NCBI GenBank assembly: GCA_031216915.1
Contig: CM062292.1
Coordinates: 74,196,956 to 74,260,955, forward strand
Source: Pictodentalium vernedei
Lineage: Eukaryota; Mollusca; Scaphopoda; Dentaliida; Dentaliidae
DNA length: 64,000 nt
Reading direction: 5' to 3'
Below are positions 32,024 to 43,393 of this stretch, in pieces; position 1 is the first letter of the stretch; every line of letters begins with the position of its first letter. The translations under genes and the position numbers were made by a program. Below the pieces are notes generated by a model. It did no database searches, was not told the origin of the DNA, and saw nothing but the letters and a program-made list of their open reading frames with translations.

Positions 32024-34556
32024 AATGAAAGTGTCAATGACACTGTAGCTTAACTTAATGAAAAGGATAATGTTCAAAGTTTATGAAAGGATTATGAAAC
32101 TAGAGGCTCAAGAGAGCCTAAAACGCTCACCTGGACCAAGTTGTCCTAAACTGTAAGGGCTATAGGTATGGAGAAAATGTAATCTGAATGAACCATATGA
32201 CAGATTCGCCAGCAATTTTTTTGTCCAATTGTTTCAACTGCTCAGAAGAAAGCTTCACACCAAATACAAAATCTCTAGTCCGTGCAGTGTGGGAAATATT
32301 GGACATTTCATTTTTGTTCTATTTTTAGCACCAGGTGTTCCCACGAGGAACTGCGCAAAATTTTGGGGGCATGAATGAAGTACTTAGGGTCAACTAATGC
32401 CACATATAAAATTTGGTTCAAATTGCTCCATTGGTTGTTGAAATAGAAATTTTTAGGGGAGCTCAAAAGTGAGCCCATCCCCTGGAGAGCCCAGATATGG
32501 ACCTATCAACTTTCTTTGAACAACTTTTAATCTTGAAGACCAGAGGAAGTTTCATACCAAATATCAAAGCATTCCCACTTGTGGTTCATGAGAAGATGAT
32601 TTTTAATAAATTTCACGATATTTGGGCATAAGCCCAAACCCAAAAAAGGCAGAGGCCCCATTTGAACAAAACTAAAACAGAATACCCCCAAGATGATGTG
32701 GCCCATATATGTTTCAATTTGGTCCATTGGTTTGTGAGAAGATTGTTTGGTAAAAGCTAACGTACGATGGACGACGGCCGCCAAGTGATGGCAATAGCTC
32801 ACACTGACTTTCAAGCAGGTGAGCTGATAAGGCAAGGATTGTGATAATTGGGAATATGTAAATTTCTGTTCCCTGTATGCTGTTTTCAATAGAAATAATA
32901 TGAGGTGCAGGCTGTACTAAAGAATTGAGGGGTGGGTTAATGTGGCCCTCACAGTTAATGTATATCAACGAAAGTTACCAATTTAGAGTGAAATTATTCC
33001 AAAACGAGTCATCCGATCAAGTTACAATGAAATCAATTCATAAATACAGCCTGCAGACTGTGCTACAGGTTTTGGTGCTTCGGGCCTGTGTAGCCATTAT
33101 GGTTGACCGATCGCAACCAAAAGGGGACGTCCTCATCTAGACATTATACCGAGTCACCTTACCAAGTTACAATGAAATCCCTTCATAAATGTGACCTGTA
33201 GTCTGTGCTAAAGCTTTTCGGGTTTTGGGCTCGGGCAGTCGTCATGGTTGAATGATCGTGACCAAAAGGGGACGTTCTCATCTAGGCATTATCTGGAGTC
33301 ATCTTACCAAGTTACAATGAAATCCCTTCATAAATATTACCTGTAGACTGTTCTAAAGGTTTTCGGCTTGCGGTGTCTGTAGCCATCACAGTTGACCAAT
33401 CGTGACCAAAAGGGGATGTTATCATCTACACATTATATGGAATCAACCTACCAAGTTACCATGAAATCCCTCCATAAATACGATCTGTAGGATGTGGTAC
33501 AAGTTTTCGGGTTATGGGCAGCTGTCATGGCTGAATGATCGTGACCATAAGGGGACGTTCTCATCTAGACATTATCTGGAGTCATCCTACCAAGTTACAA
33601 TCCCTTCTTAAATATGACCTATAGACTGTGCTAATGGTTTTCGGGCTTCAGGCTTCTGTAGCCATCACAGTTGACCCTAAGGGGACGTTTTCATCTAGAT
33701 GTTATCTGGAGTCATCCAACAAGTAACAATGAAATCCCTTCATAAATATGACTTATAGATTGTGCTAAAGGTTTTCAGGCTTCGGGTCTCTGTAGCCATC
33801 ACAGTTGACCCATCGTGCCCAAAAGGGACGTTCTCATCTAGACATTATATGGAGTCAACTTACCAAGTTACAATGAAATCCCTCTATAAATATGACCTGT
33901 GGACTGAGCTAAAGGTTTGGGGGTTTTGGGCTCGGGCAGTCGTCACGGTTGACAGATCGCGACCAAATGGGGAAGTTCTCATTTAGATATTATACAGACA
34001 CATCCTACCAAGTTACAATGAAATCCCTTCATAAATACGACCTGTAGACTGTGCTGAAGGTTTTCAGGTTTTGGGCTTGGGCAGCCATCACGGTTGACCG
34101 ATTGCGACCAAAAGGGGACGTTCTCATCTAGACATCATACAGAGTCATCCTACCAAGTTACAATGAAATCCATCCATATTAAATATGACCTGCCGACTAT
34201 GCTAAAAGTTTTGAGCTTGGGCAGTTGACAGATCATGACCAAAAGGGGACGTTCTCATCTAGATATTATACAGAGGCTTCCTATCAAGTTACAATGAAAT
34301 CCCTTCATAAATACGACCAGTAGACTGTGTTAAAGGTTTTCGGGTTTTGGGCTCGGGCAGCCATCACAGTTGACCGATCGCAACCACAAGGGCACATTCT
34401 TATATAGACTTGACCCTAAACCTGCATATGAAATTTCGTCACGATGGGATAAGAACTACAGAGTGTTGCCTGTGCTAAAGGAAAATGTGAACAGACTTAC
34501 AGACTTCTGCACGTGTGATGGCAATAGCTCATCTTGACTTCGTCAAGTTGAGCTAA
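32024..34556 (+). mobile_element. Hairpin-ended repeat with a ~143-base tandem array, carrying a nested copy
   Basis: It starts ATGAAAGTGTCAATGACACT with GTAGCTTAACTT and ends with the hairpin AGCTCATCTTGAC-TTC-GTCAAGTTGAGCT followed by AAAAA. Between 33010 and 34400 stand about ten units, each with AAGTTACAATGAAATCCCTT, CATAAATA(C/T)GACCTGTAG, GGTTTTCGGG, GTTGACCGATCG and AAAAGGGGACGTTCTCATC. Another hairpin-ended element (32101-32826) is inserted near the 5' end. Confidence 0.72.
32101..32826 (+). mobile_element. Short hairpin-ended repeat nested in the previous one
   Basis: The 5' end TAGAGGCTCAAGAGAGCCT folds into a hairpin and is followed by GCTCACCTGG. The 3' end is AGCTCACACTGACTTTCAAG to CAGGTGAGCT. 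The interior matches the copies at 28480-28990 and 51580-52160 (CACCAGGTGTTCCCACGAGG, AGTACTTAGGGTCAACTAA). It has no tandem array. Confidence 0.75.
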
Positions 34557-34727
34557 AAATGAAGCCTCCCACCCTCATAACTTTCAGGAAAAATTGCCTG
34601 AGAAACAAGAAATTTTTTTATAGGCCGAATATTCAAACATTTTCAGAGACTTGTACATTTCAATTCTAATATTCAAATATTTCCAGTGACTAGCACACTT
34701 CAATTTAATCTTGGGGTTTCAGCTTAC

Positions 34728-34825
34728 CTCTTTACACAATGTTGTTCTACCTGTACATTTTGGTTGTGGGTAAGATTTTGGCAGTGCTCTGTAACTTGCT
34801 CCATATCTCTTGCATGTTGCATAGT
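34728..34825 (-). CDS. SIN3: SIN3 exon d: start of the HDAC-interaction domain
   Basis: Ninety-eight bases complete the Asp codon and give [18 protein letters not shown], then [14 protein letters not shown]. This is the highly conserved opening of the SIN3 corepressor (HID) domain; the YRALPKSY motif and the two cysteines are near-invariant in the family. The exon ends in phase 0 at a GTAAGCT donor. Confidence 0.96.
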
Positions 34826-35417
34826 CTATAAAGAACAAAGAAGCACAAAACAATTTTTAGAAAACTGATGAAATAAATCCAACGACTGAAAAGCCTGAAC
34901 CATTTTCCCAAATTCTTGCTTCACCCATGTGGTTTTGCAGCAGTTTCTAGACAGTTTTTGGCTGCCATATTGGTCACAAAAATTCTACGAGAAACCAGGG
35001 TACTTTAAATATAATCCGCGAAAAAAACACCTTGAACTCAAAAAACTGCTTTTCAAGCCAAGATCAAGACACTTTTTTTATAGTCCTAGGCTGTATTTCG
35101 GTATACCAATTATAATCGGTATTAAATTCAATACTTTTAGTTATTCCGACACATTTTTATTTAACCGGTACATCAAAAACATGGTATTACCATAATCTCA
35201 TCAACAATGACCCATAGGCTAAGCCAATGAGACCCAATACTCATAGTTTTTACACTGTCAACCTTCAATTTGCACAATACAACCTCAAAAATGATTAACT
35301 TTTGTCACTTTAACACAAGAAATTGTGACTTAATTGATGTTTTTGGAAAAAGCCAATTCCAAGTATCAACACTGAGCAATATCCATGAATTTTTGCATGA
35401 TGTTTTGCTTTAACATT
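34826..35417. other. Intron sequence, nothing recognised
   Basis: AT-rich; one short palindrome (ATACCAATTATAATCGGTAT). No coding signal. Confidence 0.4.
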
Positions 35418-36003
35418 GGTGAAATTTATTTAGTGGGTTTAACAACACTTTCGACAACCAGGGTGACCTTCTGTCAGACAGTTTTATTGGTGAAGGAAGC
35501 CAGAGTACTTGAAGAGAACCACCGATTAGTGGCAAGCAACTGTTACTCTCCACAACATACTAATTTCACACAAGCATTGTTAGCATTGGTTGAAGATAAG
35601 GACACAATCGAAATGCCTTAGCACACAATGCCCCCAAGTGGGCAAACATGATTAACCCTTTACCTAACGAATCTCCCGCATCCGCCTGTGTAATATGCAA
35701 ATTGTGCAGTTGAATAAATTAAATTTTTCAAAATATTTCAACAAAACCATATCATGTGACCCCTCGTTGGAACGAGCCTGACGAGCTCGTTCCAAAGAGA
35801 GGTCACATGATATGGTTTTGTTGAAATGTTTTGAAAAATTAAAAAAAATTATATTCAAAATAATAAATTTTGATATTGTCTGCATTGGGTAAAGGGTTAA
35901 GTGGCTAATCCAAGGACACAACACAGTTACCCGTGGAAGGATGGAACCGTGAACCTTTCGGTTTGAAGACCAATGCTGTAACCACTGAGCCACTGCACTC
36001 CCG
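35418..36003 (-). mobile_element. tRNA-headed SINE split by a MITE
   Basis: The right part carries the head: on the minus strand GTGGCTCAGTGGTTACAGC with a GGTTC box and GTTGTGTCCTTGG. The left part is the SINE body (CTTCCTTCACCAATAAAACTG region) and tail. The two parts are separated by the TTAA-bordered MITE at 35656-35896. Confidence 0.75.
35656..35896. mobile_element. Complete CCCTTTACC-type foldback MITE in a SINE, TTAA duplication
   Basis: The ends are CCCTTTACCTAAC and TTGGGTAAAGGG with TTAA directly outside both (35652-35655 and 35897-35900). The interior is one long foldback around CTGACGAGCTCGTTCC, with ACCATATCATGTGACC and its complement. This is the best-preserved member of a family present at least six times in the window. 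Confidence 0.85.
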
Positions 36004-37103
36004 CATAGGTTGAAACTAGAAAATACTAAAAATCAAGTATTACCGTAATAAGCGAGAACAATATAAAATTAAATTTTGAATGCTTTATCATCATGTAAAA
36101 AAAATGTTCTTTTATTATATTAGTAAATCATTTTGCATATTGATTTCAATTGATTTTATAAGATATATTTTTAACTATTTCAGTAATCACATTTGCGGCG
36201 GCTTGCAATTTTAGTGTCACCGGAAAAGTAGGTATATCAAGGGAGCTAACTACACTAAAACTATACATTCGATTTTGTTGTGAATTAAAGCAGTCATTTA
36301 AATAGGATTAGCAGAATAGAATTCTTTGCAGCTGTCAATAACATTTGCAAGATACCTCTTCCTAGTGAAGGAGCTTAACCACATAAGGTTTCCGACAGAA
36401 ATTGGGCAATGTCTTATCACCAATTCAAATTAGTTGGCAAGGCTGTGATCTTGAATTTACACAAAATGTCAGTGGCTGAATTCAAGTGTCTAAAATGGTA
36501 ATACCGTTTAACGTAGTATTTTTTGTGAAATACCACAATTTTTTCTCACCAAATACTGCCCAGCCCCACTCTCTAGCTTCATAATAGTAAATGACAGCCT
36601 ACTGACTGTGTGATAAAACTATCATACAAGATTGAGTTTGCTAAATTTCTACTTGCATCATAGGAAAATGTGTTACTTTAACTGGTGACATCACTACAAA
36701 ACAGAAAACATTGAGACTCCATTTTTTTCTAATTTTACAGGTCCACTTGATAAAAAGGCTGCCTCCCCCAACCGCCCAAAAACCTTTTAAGTTCCAGAGA
36801 AGACATTTTCATCAAATTTCATTACATGTCCTACAAACATCAAATCAAAAATTGAAAATCCATGAAATTCTATGGTTTTCAAGAACCATGGGAACTAACA
36901 ATTCAGCTTTAACTTTTGGTGAACTACTATTTAACAAGCAAATTTTCAGTGTGTGGACAATCAAAAACTTTGACTGCACAATTACTGAAAGTGTGCTTGT
37001 TGGTTTTTCATGTTTCCAATGGTCTAGCTGATAAATGCATGAACATTTCACATCACATGTGGTAAAGTTCTAAAACTTGTGGTGCAAATTGTGCAAGGTT
37101 AAC
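36004..37103. other. Intron sequence, nothing recognised
   Basis: About 1.1 kb of AT-rich sequence without repeats shared with the window. The 106-codon frame in its right half has no domain and no conserved look. Confidence 0.45.
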
Positions 37104-37375
37104 TTATTTATTTATTTGGGTTTATCGATACTTTCGATAGCCAGGGTCATTTTTTGTCTCAAAAACATAGGTTATGACCCCTCTTCGGAACAAACTCATC
37201 GAGCTCGTTTCAACAAGGGATCATAACCTTAGGTTATGACCTCTCTTTGGAACAAACTCATCAAGCTCGTTCCAACAAGGGATCATAACCTATGTGTTTG
37301 AGACAAAAAAAAAATAGTTATTCAAGAATTTTATCTGCAAGTGTCATCTGCTTTTCATGTTAGGTAAAGGGTTAA
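37104..37375. repeat. SINE tail joined to a CCCTTTACC-type MITE with an internal duplication
   Basis: TTATTTATTTATTTGGGTTTA is the tail of a minus-strand SINE. It passes into a MITE lacking its left terminus. The central hairpin (GGTTATGACC ... GGAACAAACTCATC ... GGGATCATAACC) occurs twice in tandem. The right end GGTAAAGGG is followed by TTAA. Confidence 0.65.
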
Positions 37376-37999
37376 CTTACACAAATGCTATCTAGGAATA
37401 TTACTGGATTTGTCTTCATATCAAAAAGTATTCCTGGCACCAAAAAACAAAGAGCTGACAGGGTTGAAACCAATGACTTTAAGTAATTCAAGTTCTGCCT
37501 CATTCCCGAAGGGGAATAGCAAGTAAAATTCCAATCTGAGCTTTTAAAAATAGAAATGTTTCTCAGGCACCCCTTCATTAAAATCCTGCCAAAAAAGCCC
37601 TTCCCTCATCCTTAAAATTCTTTGAAAAAGGAAAATGCATGCATGGCATTCTTTAGGAGTGCTGCACGCCTAGAAAAAAATTGAGGAGGGCAATTTTTTT
37701 GCACCCTTTGATTTTCTGGAATGCCCGACATGTTTGGGACTGCCTTTAAAATGTTATCACTATGTTCCCTGAGTTCCAATGTGTTCAATGTGCCAGTAGG
37801 CACATAGAACACATTGGACGATTTGTTGATGTTGCATTGTTTCGCAATAATTCATGACCGATTCTGTGTTGTTTTTCAACACAATTTGAGCATAGAAGAC
37901 GGTTACATAAGAATTAAATGCAACATTTTGAATAAAGAGAAGATGTATGTACCAATTTTCTGCTGTGTAGCTGAATGTAGTACAATTTTTCAGTCACAA
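37376..37999. other. Intron sequence, one short palindrome
   Basis: TGTGTTCAATGTGCCAGTAG with its return arm ATAGAACACATTGGA at 37778-37818 forms a small hairpin. CAATTTTTTTGCACCCTTTGATTTTCTGGA recurs in similar form near 39335. No coding signal. Confidence 0.45.
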
Positions 38000-38014
38000 C
38001 AGTAGTACCTTGAA

Positions 38015-39263
38015 GTGAATATAACCAAAATGCCGCTCAGGATCACAGATCCAATGTCGAGTTGTGACCTTGACCTTTGACCTGGCGAGTCCAAGGTCAA
38101 TAGGGTTCTTCCTCGCACCAAGGCCAACACACCTATGAAGTTTCATGACTCTAGGTTGAACCACTATTAAGTTCTCATCCGGAAACCAATTGTTGCGATA
38201 TGCTATGTTCAAGGTCACTGTGACCTTGACCTTTGACCTGGTGAGTCCAACATCAATAGGGTTCTTCCTCGCACCAAGGCCAACACGCCTGTAAAGTTTC
38301 ATGGCTCTAGGTTGAACCACTATCAAGTTATCATCCGGAAACCAATTGTTGCGATATACTATGTTCAAGGTCACTGTGACCTTGACCTTTGACCTGGTGA
38401 GTCCAAGATCAATAGGGTTCTTCCTCGCACCAAGGCCAACATACCTATGAAGTTTCATGACTCTAGGTTGAACCACTATCAAGTTATCATCCGGAAACCA
38501 ATTGTTGCGATATACTATGTTCAAGGTCACTGTGACCTTGACCTTTGACCTGGTGAGTCCAAGATCAATAGGGTTCTTCCTCGCACCAAGGCCAACACAC
38601 CTATAAAGTTTCATGACTCTAGGTTGAACCACTATCAAGTTATCATCCGGAAACCAATTGTTGCGATATACTATGTTCAAGGTCACTGTGACCTTGACCT
38701 TTGACCTGGTGAGTCCAAGATCAATAGGGTTCTTCCTCGCACCAAGGCCAACACACCTATGAAGTTTCATGACTCTAGGTTGAACCACTATCAAGTTATC
38801 ATCCGGAAACCAATTGTTGCAATATACTATGTTAAAGGTCACTGTGACCTTGACCTTTGACGTAGCGAGTCCAAAATCAATAGGGTTCTTCCCCTCACCA
38901 AGGCCAATCTACCTATGAAGTTTCATGAATGTGAGTTGAACCATTATCAAGTTATCATCCGGAAACCAATTGTTTAAGATTTACTATGTTCAAGGTCACT
39001 GTGACCTTGACCTTCGACGTAGCATGTCCAAAATCAATAGGGTTCTTCCTCCCACCAAGACCAACCTATGTATGAAGTTTAATGAATGTGAGTTGAACCA
39101 CTATCAAGTTATCATCCGGAAACCAATTGTTTACGCCCGCCCGCCCGCCCGCCCTCCCGCCCGCCCGCCCGCCCTCCCGCCCGCCCGCCCGCCCGCCCGC
39201 CCGCCCGCCCGCCCGCCATTCACCAAACTATAAGTCGAGTTTGACTTCGTCACAACTCGACTA
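38015..39263 (+). mobile_element. Hairpin-ended repeat with a 156-base tandem array
   Basis: About seven units follow at a spacing of 156-157 bases, each with AAGGTCACTGTGACCTTGAC, CAATAGGGTTCTTCCTCGCA, CCAAGGCCAACACACCTATG, TGAACCACTATCAAGTTATC and CCGGAAACCAATTGTT. The array passes into a (CCCG)n tract and ends with the hairpin GTCGAGTTTGAC-TTC-GTCACAACTCGAC followed by TAAAAA, as in the other members of the group. A 5' end was not identified. Confidence 0.75.
39134..39217. repeat. (CCCG)n microsatellite
   Basis: About 21 CGCC/CCCG units with two CCCT interruptions. The minus strand, which is the SIN3 sense strand, is a GGGC repeat able to form G-quadruplexes. Confidence 0.95.
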
Positions 39264-39785
39264 AAAATAGCATACAAGTGTAGGCATTGAACATTCCATG
39301 TGCAATGGCACTCCAAAGCAATCTGAGGAGGGCAATTGTTTTGCACTCCTTGATTTTCTAGACTGCCAGGCCTGAAAATGGATTCCAGTTTCAATTTTAA
39401 CCAGACAAAATATATTTCGATGTGTAATAAATATGATGGGTAAATTAGCAATCTATATTCTAGTACTTTGCCAGTTATTTCTAGGCAAGTCTTGGCTGCC
39501 TAAGAAGGCAGCCAAAACTTGCTTAGAACATTAACATGACTGCAACAAATGGATTAAGTCAAGTTTAGCCAACCGTTTATACCTATGCTGCCCACTTTAT
39601 ATTACTTCTATCCTAGGCATTGGTTCAGACTCCTACTTTACCAGTAAAGCCAAAACCACTGCTGTTCCTCGGTTCCCACAGGGAAGAAATAACTGTGATG
39701 CCACAGGATATAGACAGTCAAAAAGTAGTAGAACTAGTACAGTGGAGCCCACAAGATATAGACAGTCAAAAAGTAGTAGAACTAG
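39264..39785. other. Intron with a small hairpin and a 48-base tandem duplication
   Basis: A GTCTTGGCTGCC hairpin lies near 39489-39525. ATATAGACAGTCAAAAAGTA with GTAGAACTAGTACAGTGG occurs twice in tandem just before the pogo-like MITE and includes a copy of its terminal bases. Confidence 0.6.
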
Positions 39786-40198
39786 TACAGTGGAGCCCAC
39801 TTAACTGGATATCTTAACTGATTAACCCTGTTAATTGAATATAATTTCCTCACAAAACCATTTACCATACCTCCAGTACAAATTTGACTTGTTAATTGAA
39901 TGTAGGTTAAAGAGTAAACTCCTGTTAATTGAATAAAAAAATCTTGTAACCTGTCGAGAAATCACCCTGACTCTTCCAAGTTTTCCGTGTTTTATAGACC
40001 TATTTGGCCTCTTTACATCCAATACAGGCATTTAATCTATCATATCTTGTTCGACGGAGCTCAATGAGCTCTGTCAAACAAGATATAATAGAATAAATGC
40101 CATCTTTATCTCAGGAATACAGGAAAGTGACACAATCCCTGTTAATTGAATAATTTTCAATGGCAAAGTGACCATTCAATTAACAAGATTGCACTGTA
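39786..40198. mobile_element. pogo/Tigger-like foldback MITE, second copy
   Basis: It starts TACAGTGGAGCCCACTTAAC and ends TAACAAGATTGCACTGTA. The centre hairpin CTTGTTCGACGGAGCTC ... GAGCTCTGTCAAACAAG and the TCCCTGTTAATTGAATAA arm match the copy at 24494. Confidence 0.72.
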
Positions 40199-40280
40199 CT
40201 ACTAATTTCCATGGGTTAACCAACTGGCTGATTAACTGAATCTCTTTGTCAAATCCCACTTTCAGGTAGATTGCCATTAA

Positions 40281-40498
40281 CAATTTACCTAGTGAATCGC
40301 CCGCAACCGTCTGTGTAATTTGCAAATTGAGCAATTGAAAAAAAAAAAAAAATTTTAAATTATTTCAACAAAACCATATCATACGAGTTCATTTCAATGA
40401 GGAGTCACATGATATGGTTTTGTTGAAATTTTTCTGAAAAATTTAAAAAAATATTAATTAAATTAATAAATTTCGATATTCTTTAGTTTGGTAAAGGG
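40281..40498. mobile_element. CCCTTTACC-type foldback MITE, slightly decayed
   Basis: The left end is CAATTTACCTAGTGAATCGC after TTAA and the right end GGTAAAGGG before TTGG. Arms with AACAAAACCATATCAT and its complement are intact. Confidence 0.65.
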
Positions 40499-40582
40499 TT
40501 GGAATCAAGTGTTACAACTGTTTGTTAGAAGAGTTTGTACACATTTCTTTTCTTGAATGATTTGAAAATATAAAGTATTTAC

Positions 40583-40713
40583 CGATTTCCATTGCAAGCT
40601 CTCCTCCGACTCTCTCTTTGCCTGTAGCACCATGTGAGACAGGCTCAGTGGTCCCTCCCATTTCCTTGTGCCCTAAAAAGTCTTTGAACCATTTAAACAG
40701 CTCTGGAAACTTC
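40583..40713 (-). CDS. SIN3: SIN3 exon c: end of PAH3 and linker to the HID
   Basis: The exon reads KFPELFKWFKDFLGHKE, the closing helix of PAH3, then a variable Gly/Thr-rich linker and LAMEI, with the first base of the next Asp codon. The first base completes the Gly codon left by the previous exon, which confirms the pairing. The donor is GTAAATA and the acceptor ATTATAG. The linker differs in length from vertebrate SIN3A, as expected for this poorly conserved stretch. Confidence 0.95.
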
Positions 40714-40798
40714 CTATAATTTGAATACAATGAAAAGAAATTTAAACTCGATGCAGAAAATCACTGAAATGATTAAAAAGTGCAGATGTCAGAAAACA

Positions 40799-42295
40799 AC
40801 AAGAGCACCACGTAGCGGGACAATATACGCCCGTTTTGTATTTTTGAAGGGTTGGGGTAAGGATGGAGGTGAGTGTGAAAATTGTTTGGGCCAATCCAAT
40901 ATTCGAACTTGACATGTATTTTGTTGTGATTAAACAACATACCAAGTTTGGAACAAATCAGAAAACAAATAATAAAAGTTATCATCCGGAAACCAAATAT
41001 TTGATGCATTCTATGTCCAACAAGGTCCATAATTCAGGGAAACTTCGAAGTTCAAACTGACCCCATATTCGAACTTGACCTGTCTTTTGTTTTGATTAAA
41101 CCACATACCAAGTTTAGGAGTCAATCGAAAAAAAATACTAAACTTATCTGGAAACCAAATGTTGACAAACGGACAGACCGACGGATGGACAAATGGATGG
41201 ACAAATGGACAGACAGACCGATTCCATAATTCGACGGTTTTTCAACAGGTGTATAAAAAATCAGTTAAGCCATACTAAAGTTATAATCCGGAAAACACAA
41301 AATGCACAAATTCATGAGGAATAACTCGGGAAAGGTACATGCGATTTTGGCCGAAAGTGAACTTGAGCTGTACTTTGTGGTCATAAACAAAATCTGAGAA
41401 TTTGAAACAAATTAGTCAAGGCAAACTAAAGTTATCATCCGGAAACCACATAATTCACAAATTTGCAATCATTCAAGGGGAATAATTATGGAACGGTACA
41501 TGTGATTATGGCCAAAGGTGAACTTGAGCTGTGCTTTGTGGTCAAAAACAAAATCTGAGAATTTGAAAAATATCGGTCAAGGCAAACTAAAGTTATCCAG
41601 AAACCACAAAATCCACAAATTTGCAATCATTCAAGGGGAATAACTCTGGAAAGGTATATGCGATTGTGGTCAAAAGTGAACTTGAGCTGTATTTTGAGGT
41701 CAAAAACAAAAAAACTGAAAATTTGAAATAAATCGGTCAAGGCAAACGAAAGTTATCGTCCGGAAATGAAAAGTTGGGCTAAATTCCCATAAATAAAGGG
41801 CCATAACTCTACTGCAAATGGGCCGCTAGAAACGGAAATCGAACCCATTCTGTATTTTGTCATACTAAGTCCACATGCCAAATTTAACTTGGCTCAATCC
41901 ATTACAATTAAAGTTATCGTCCGGAAACGAAATGTGTCCATCGATGGACACACAGACGGGTGGAGAGACCATTCACATAATACGTCCCGTTTTTCAAACG
42001 GGTGTATAAAATCAACATCTGAAAAATTTGGTGTCAATCCGTCAAGGCGTTCAGCTTTAAATGAACGGAAACCAATTTTTTTCAAAAATTGTGTTTTCAA
42101 AGGGCCATAACTGTGCAGCGGATGGACTGAGAAACACCAATATCGAACTTGACCTGTATTTTATTGCTATAAACAACATCTGAAAGTTTAATGTCGATCA
42201 GTCAAGGCGTTTGACTTTAAATGAATGGAAACCCAAATTGTTTACGGACAGACTGATAACATAATACAACTGTTTTTTAAACAGGTGTATAAAAA
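40799..42295 (+). repeat. Tandem-repeat-bearing element(s) ending in GGTGTATAAAA
   Basis: It starts CAAGAGCACCACGTAGCGGG with ATACGCCCGTTTTGTA. Units of about 140 bases carry AAAGTTATC(A/G)TCCGGAAACC, CAAGGGGAATAACTC, GAACTTGAGCTGTACTTTG and GTCAAGGCAAACTAAAG. Three successive termini of the form (A)ACAGGTGTATAAAA occur near 41245, 42000 and 42280, so it may be several copies joined. Confidence 0.65.
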
Positions 42296-42425
42296 GTTAC
42301 AACACACAGGTTGTATTACACTATTCTACTATAAAACTACCATAAAAATGCAAGCTGTGGGTTTTTCTGCAAAAACAAATCATTTCTTGCCAGTTGAAGT
42401 AAAGCTCCAGTATTGTGAGCAAAAA

Positions 42426-42653
42426 GTTAAAAAATTGATAGTAATTTATATATTTTTTATACTTACCAATGACCCAGACTTAGCTGGTGCTAACTCCACA
42501 AATACCAGGGCCAAACACAAATTTTGCCCCCCAATCCCCAAAATTTGCATCCAAAACAAAAAGAAATCATGTCCTAAAGGACCTCCATACTACGCCCCCA
42601 CTGCGCATGCGCAGTGTCACGGACGTCCCGAAATTGGCGCCAATTACCATTCT
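42426..42653 (-). repeat. DIRS B 3' inverted terminal repeat with terminal extension
   Basis: The core (42465-42653) complements the 5' ITR at 49318-49508; the outer ~39 bases are specific to the 3' end. TGCGCATGCGCA lies at 42602-42613. Confidence 0.9.
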
Positions 42654-42728
42654 TACTGGCAGTGCCTGGTCAGCGCTATGTACTCAGCGGGGAGGCAAGA
42701 GTTCCCAACTCCAGGGAGGGCCATCCCC

Positions 42729-42817
42729 GTCTGGGTCATTGGTAAGTATAAAAAATATATAAATTACTATAAATTTTTTAACATTTTTATACTGTACCAA
42801 TGACCCAGACTTAGCTG
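42729..42817 (-). repeat. DIRS B internal complementary region
   Basis: The first 54 bases complement the 3' terminus and the next 35 repeat the 5' terminus, as in the other copies. It lies between the YR gene and the 3' ITR, separated from the ITR by a 75-base spacer with TACTCAGCGGGGAGG. Confidence 0.9.
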
Positions 42818-43393
42818 AATAGTAAACAGGCTGGAGGGCCTAGGACATAGAGGAAAATCCAATAAGCTCAACTATATAGTAAAGAGGTAACCCCTTAAGG
42901 AGAAAAGGAGTATTAGGCTTTACATGTATCTTTCTTATTTAATATTAAATTAGAAAGATACACTACCCTTAATAATTGAGCACAATAACATTCATGTTCT
43001 CTATTAACATCCAGTATATCCCTTATACTAATTATTTTTAAAGTAAGCCAATAAATAAAGTAGTCCAGAGAATTGAGACTCTTTATAGTCATTTAAAAGT
43101 GTCCGAGTATTGTATATTAAAGCCTGTTTGACACTTGACATATACAAACGCTTCACACCGAGCTACACTTTAAAAATAAGACATGAATGAATTTTAACAT
43201 TAATATTACACTTTAAAACCATCCCGGAAGCGACTCAGAAATACTGACTTGGAGGAGGCATTCCCTTGCTTTTCACTATAAAGCAGGTGACCTAAGGGAA
43301 CACCCCCCTCCCCCTTGCCCTAGGTCAAATAGCCCAGAGCGAAGAGGGCAGCCGGACGGAGTCACTGCCGGAACAGAAAGCCTGCATAACTGT

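Noticed and set aside
37994..38842. 282-codon minus-strand frame made of near-identical 52-residue repeats
   Set aside because: The tandem unit is 156 bases, a multiple of three, so a stop-free frame is repeated automatically. The last units leave the frame, and there is no start context or known domain.
38015..39263. Regularly spaced repeats as a CRISPR-like array
   Set aside because: The whole 156-base unit is repeated, with no variable spacers, and the context is a eukaryotic intron.
38970..39451. Frames rich in PPAR and GGRA repeats
   Set aside because: They are translations of the (CCCG)n microsatellite.
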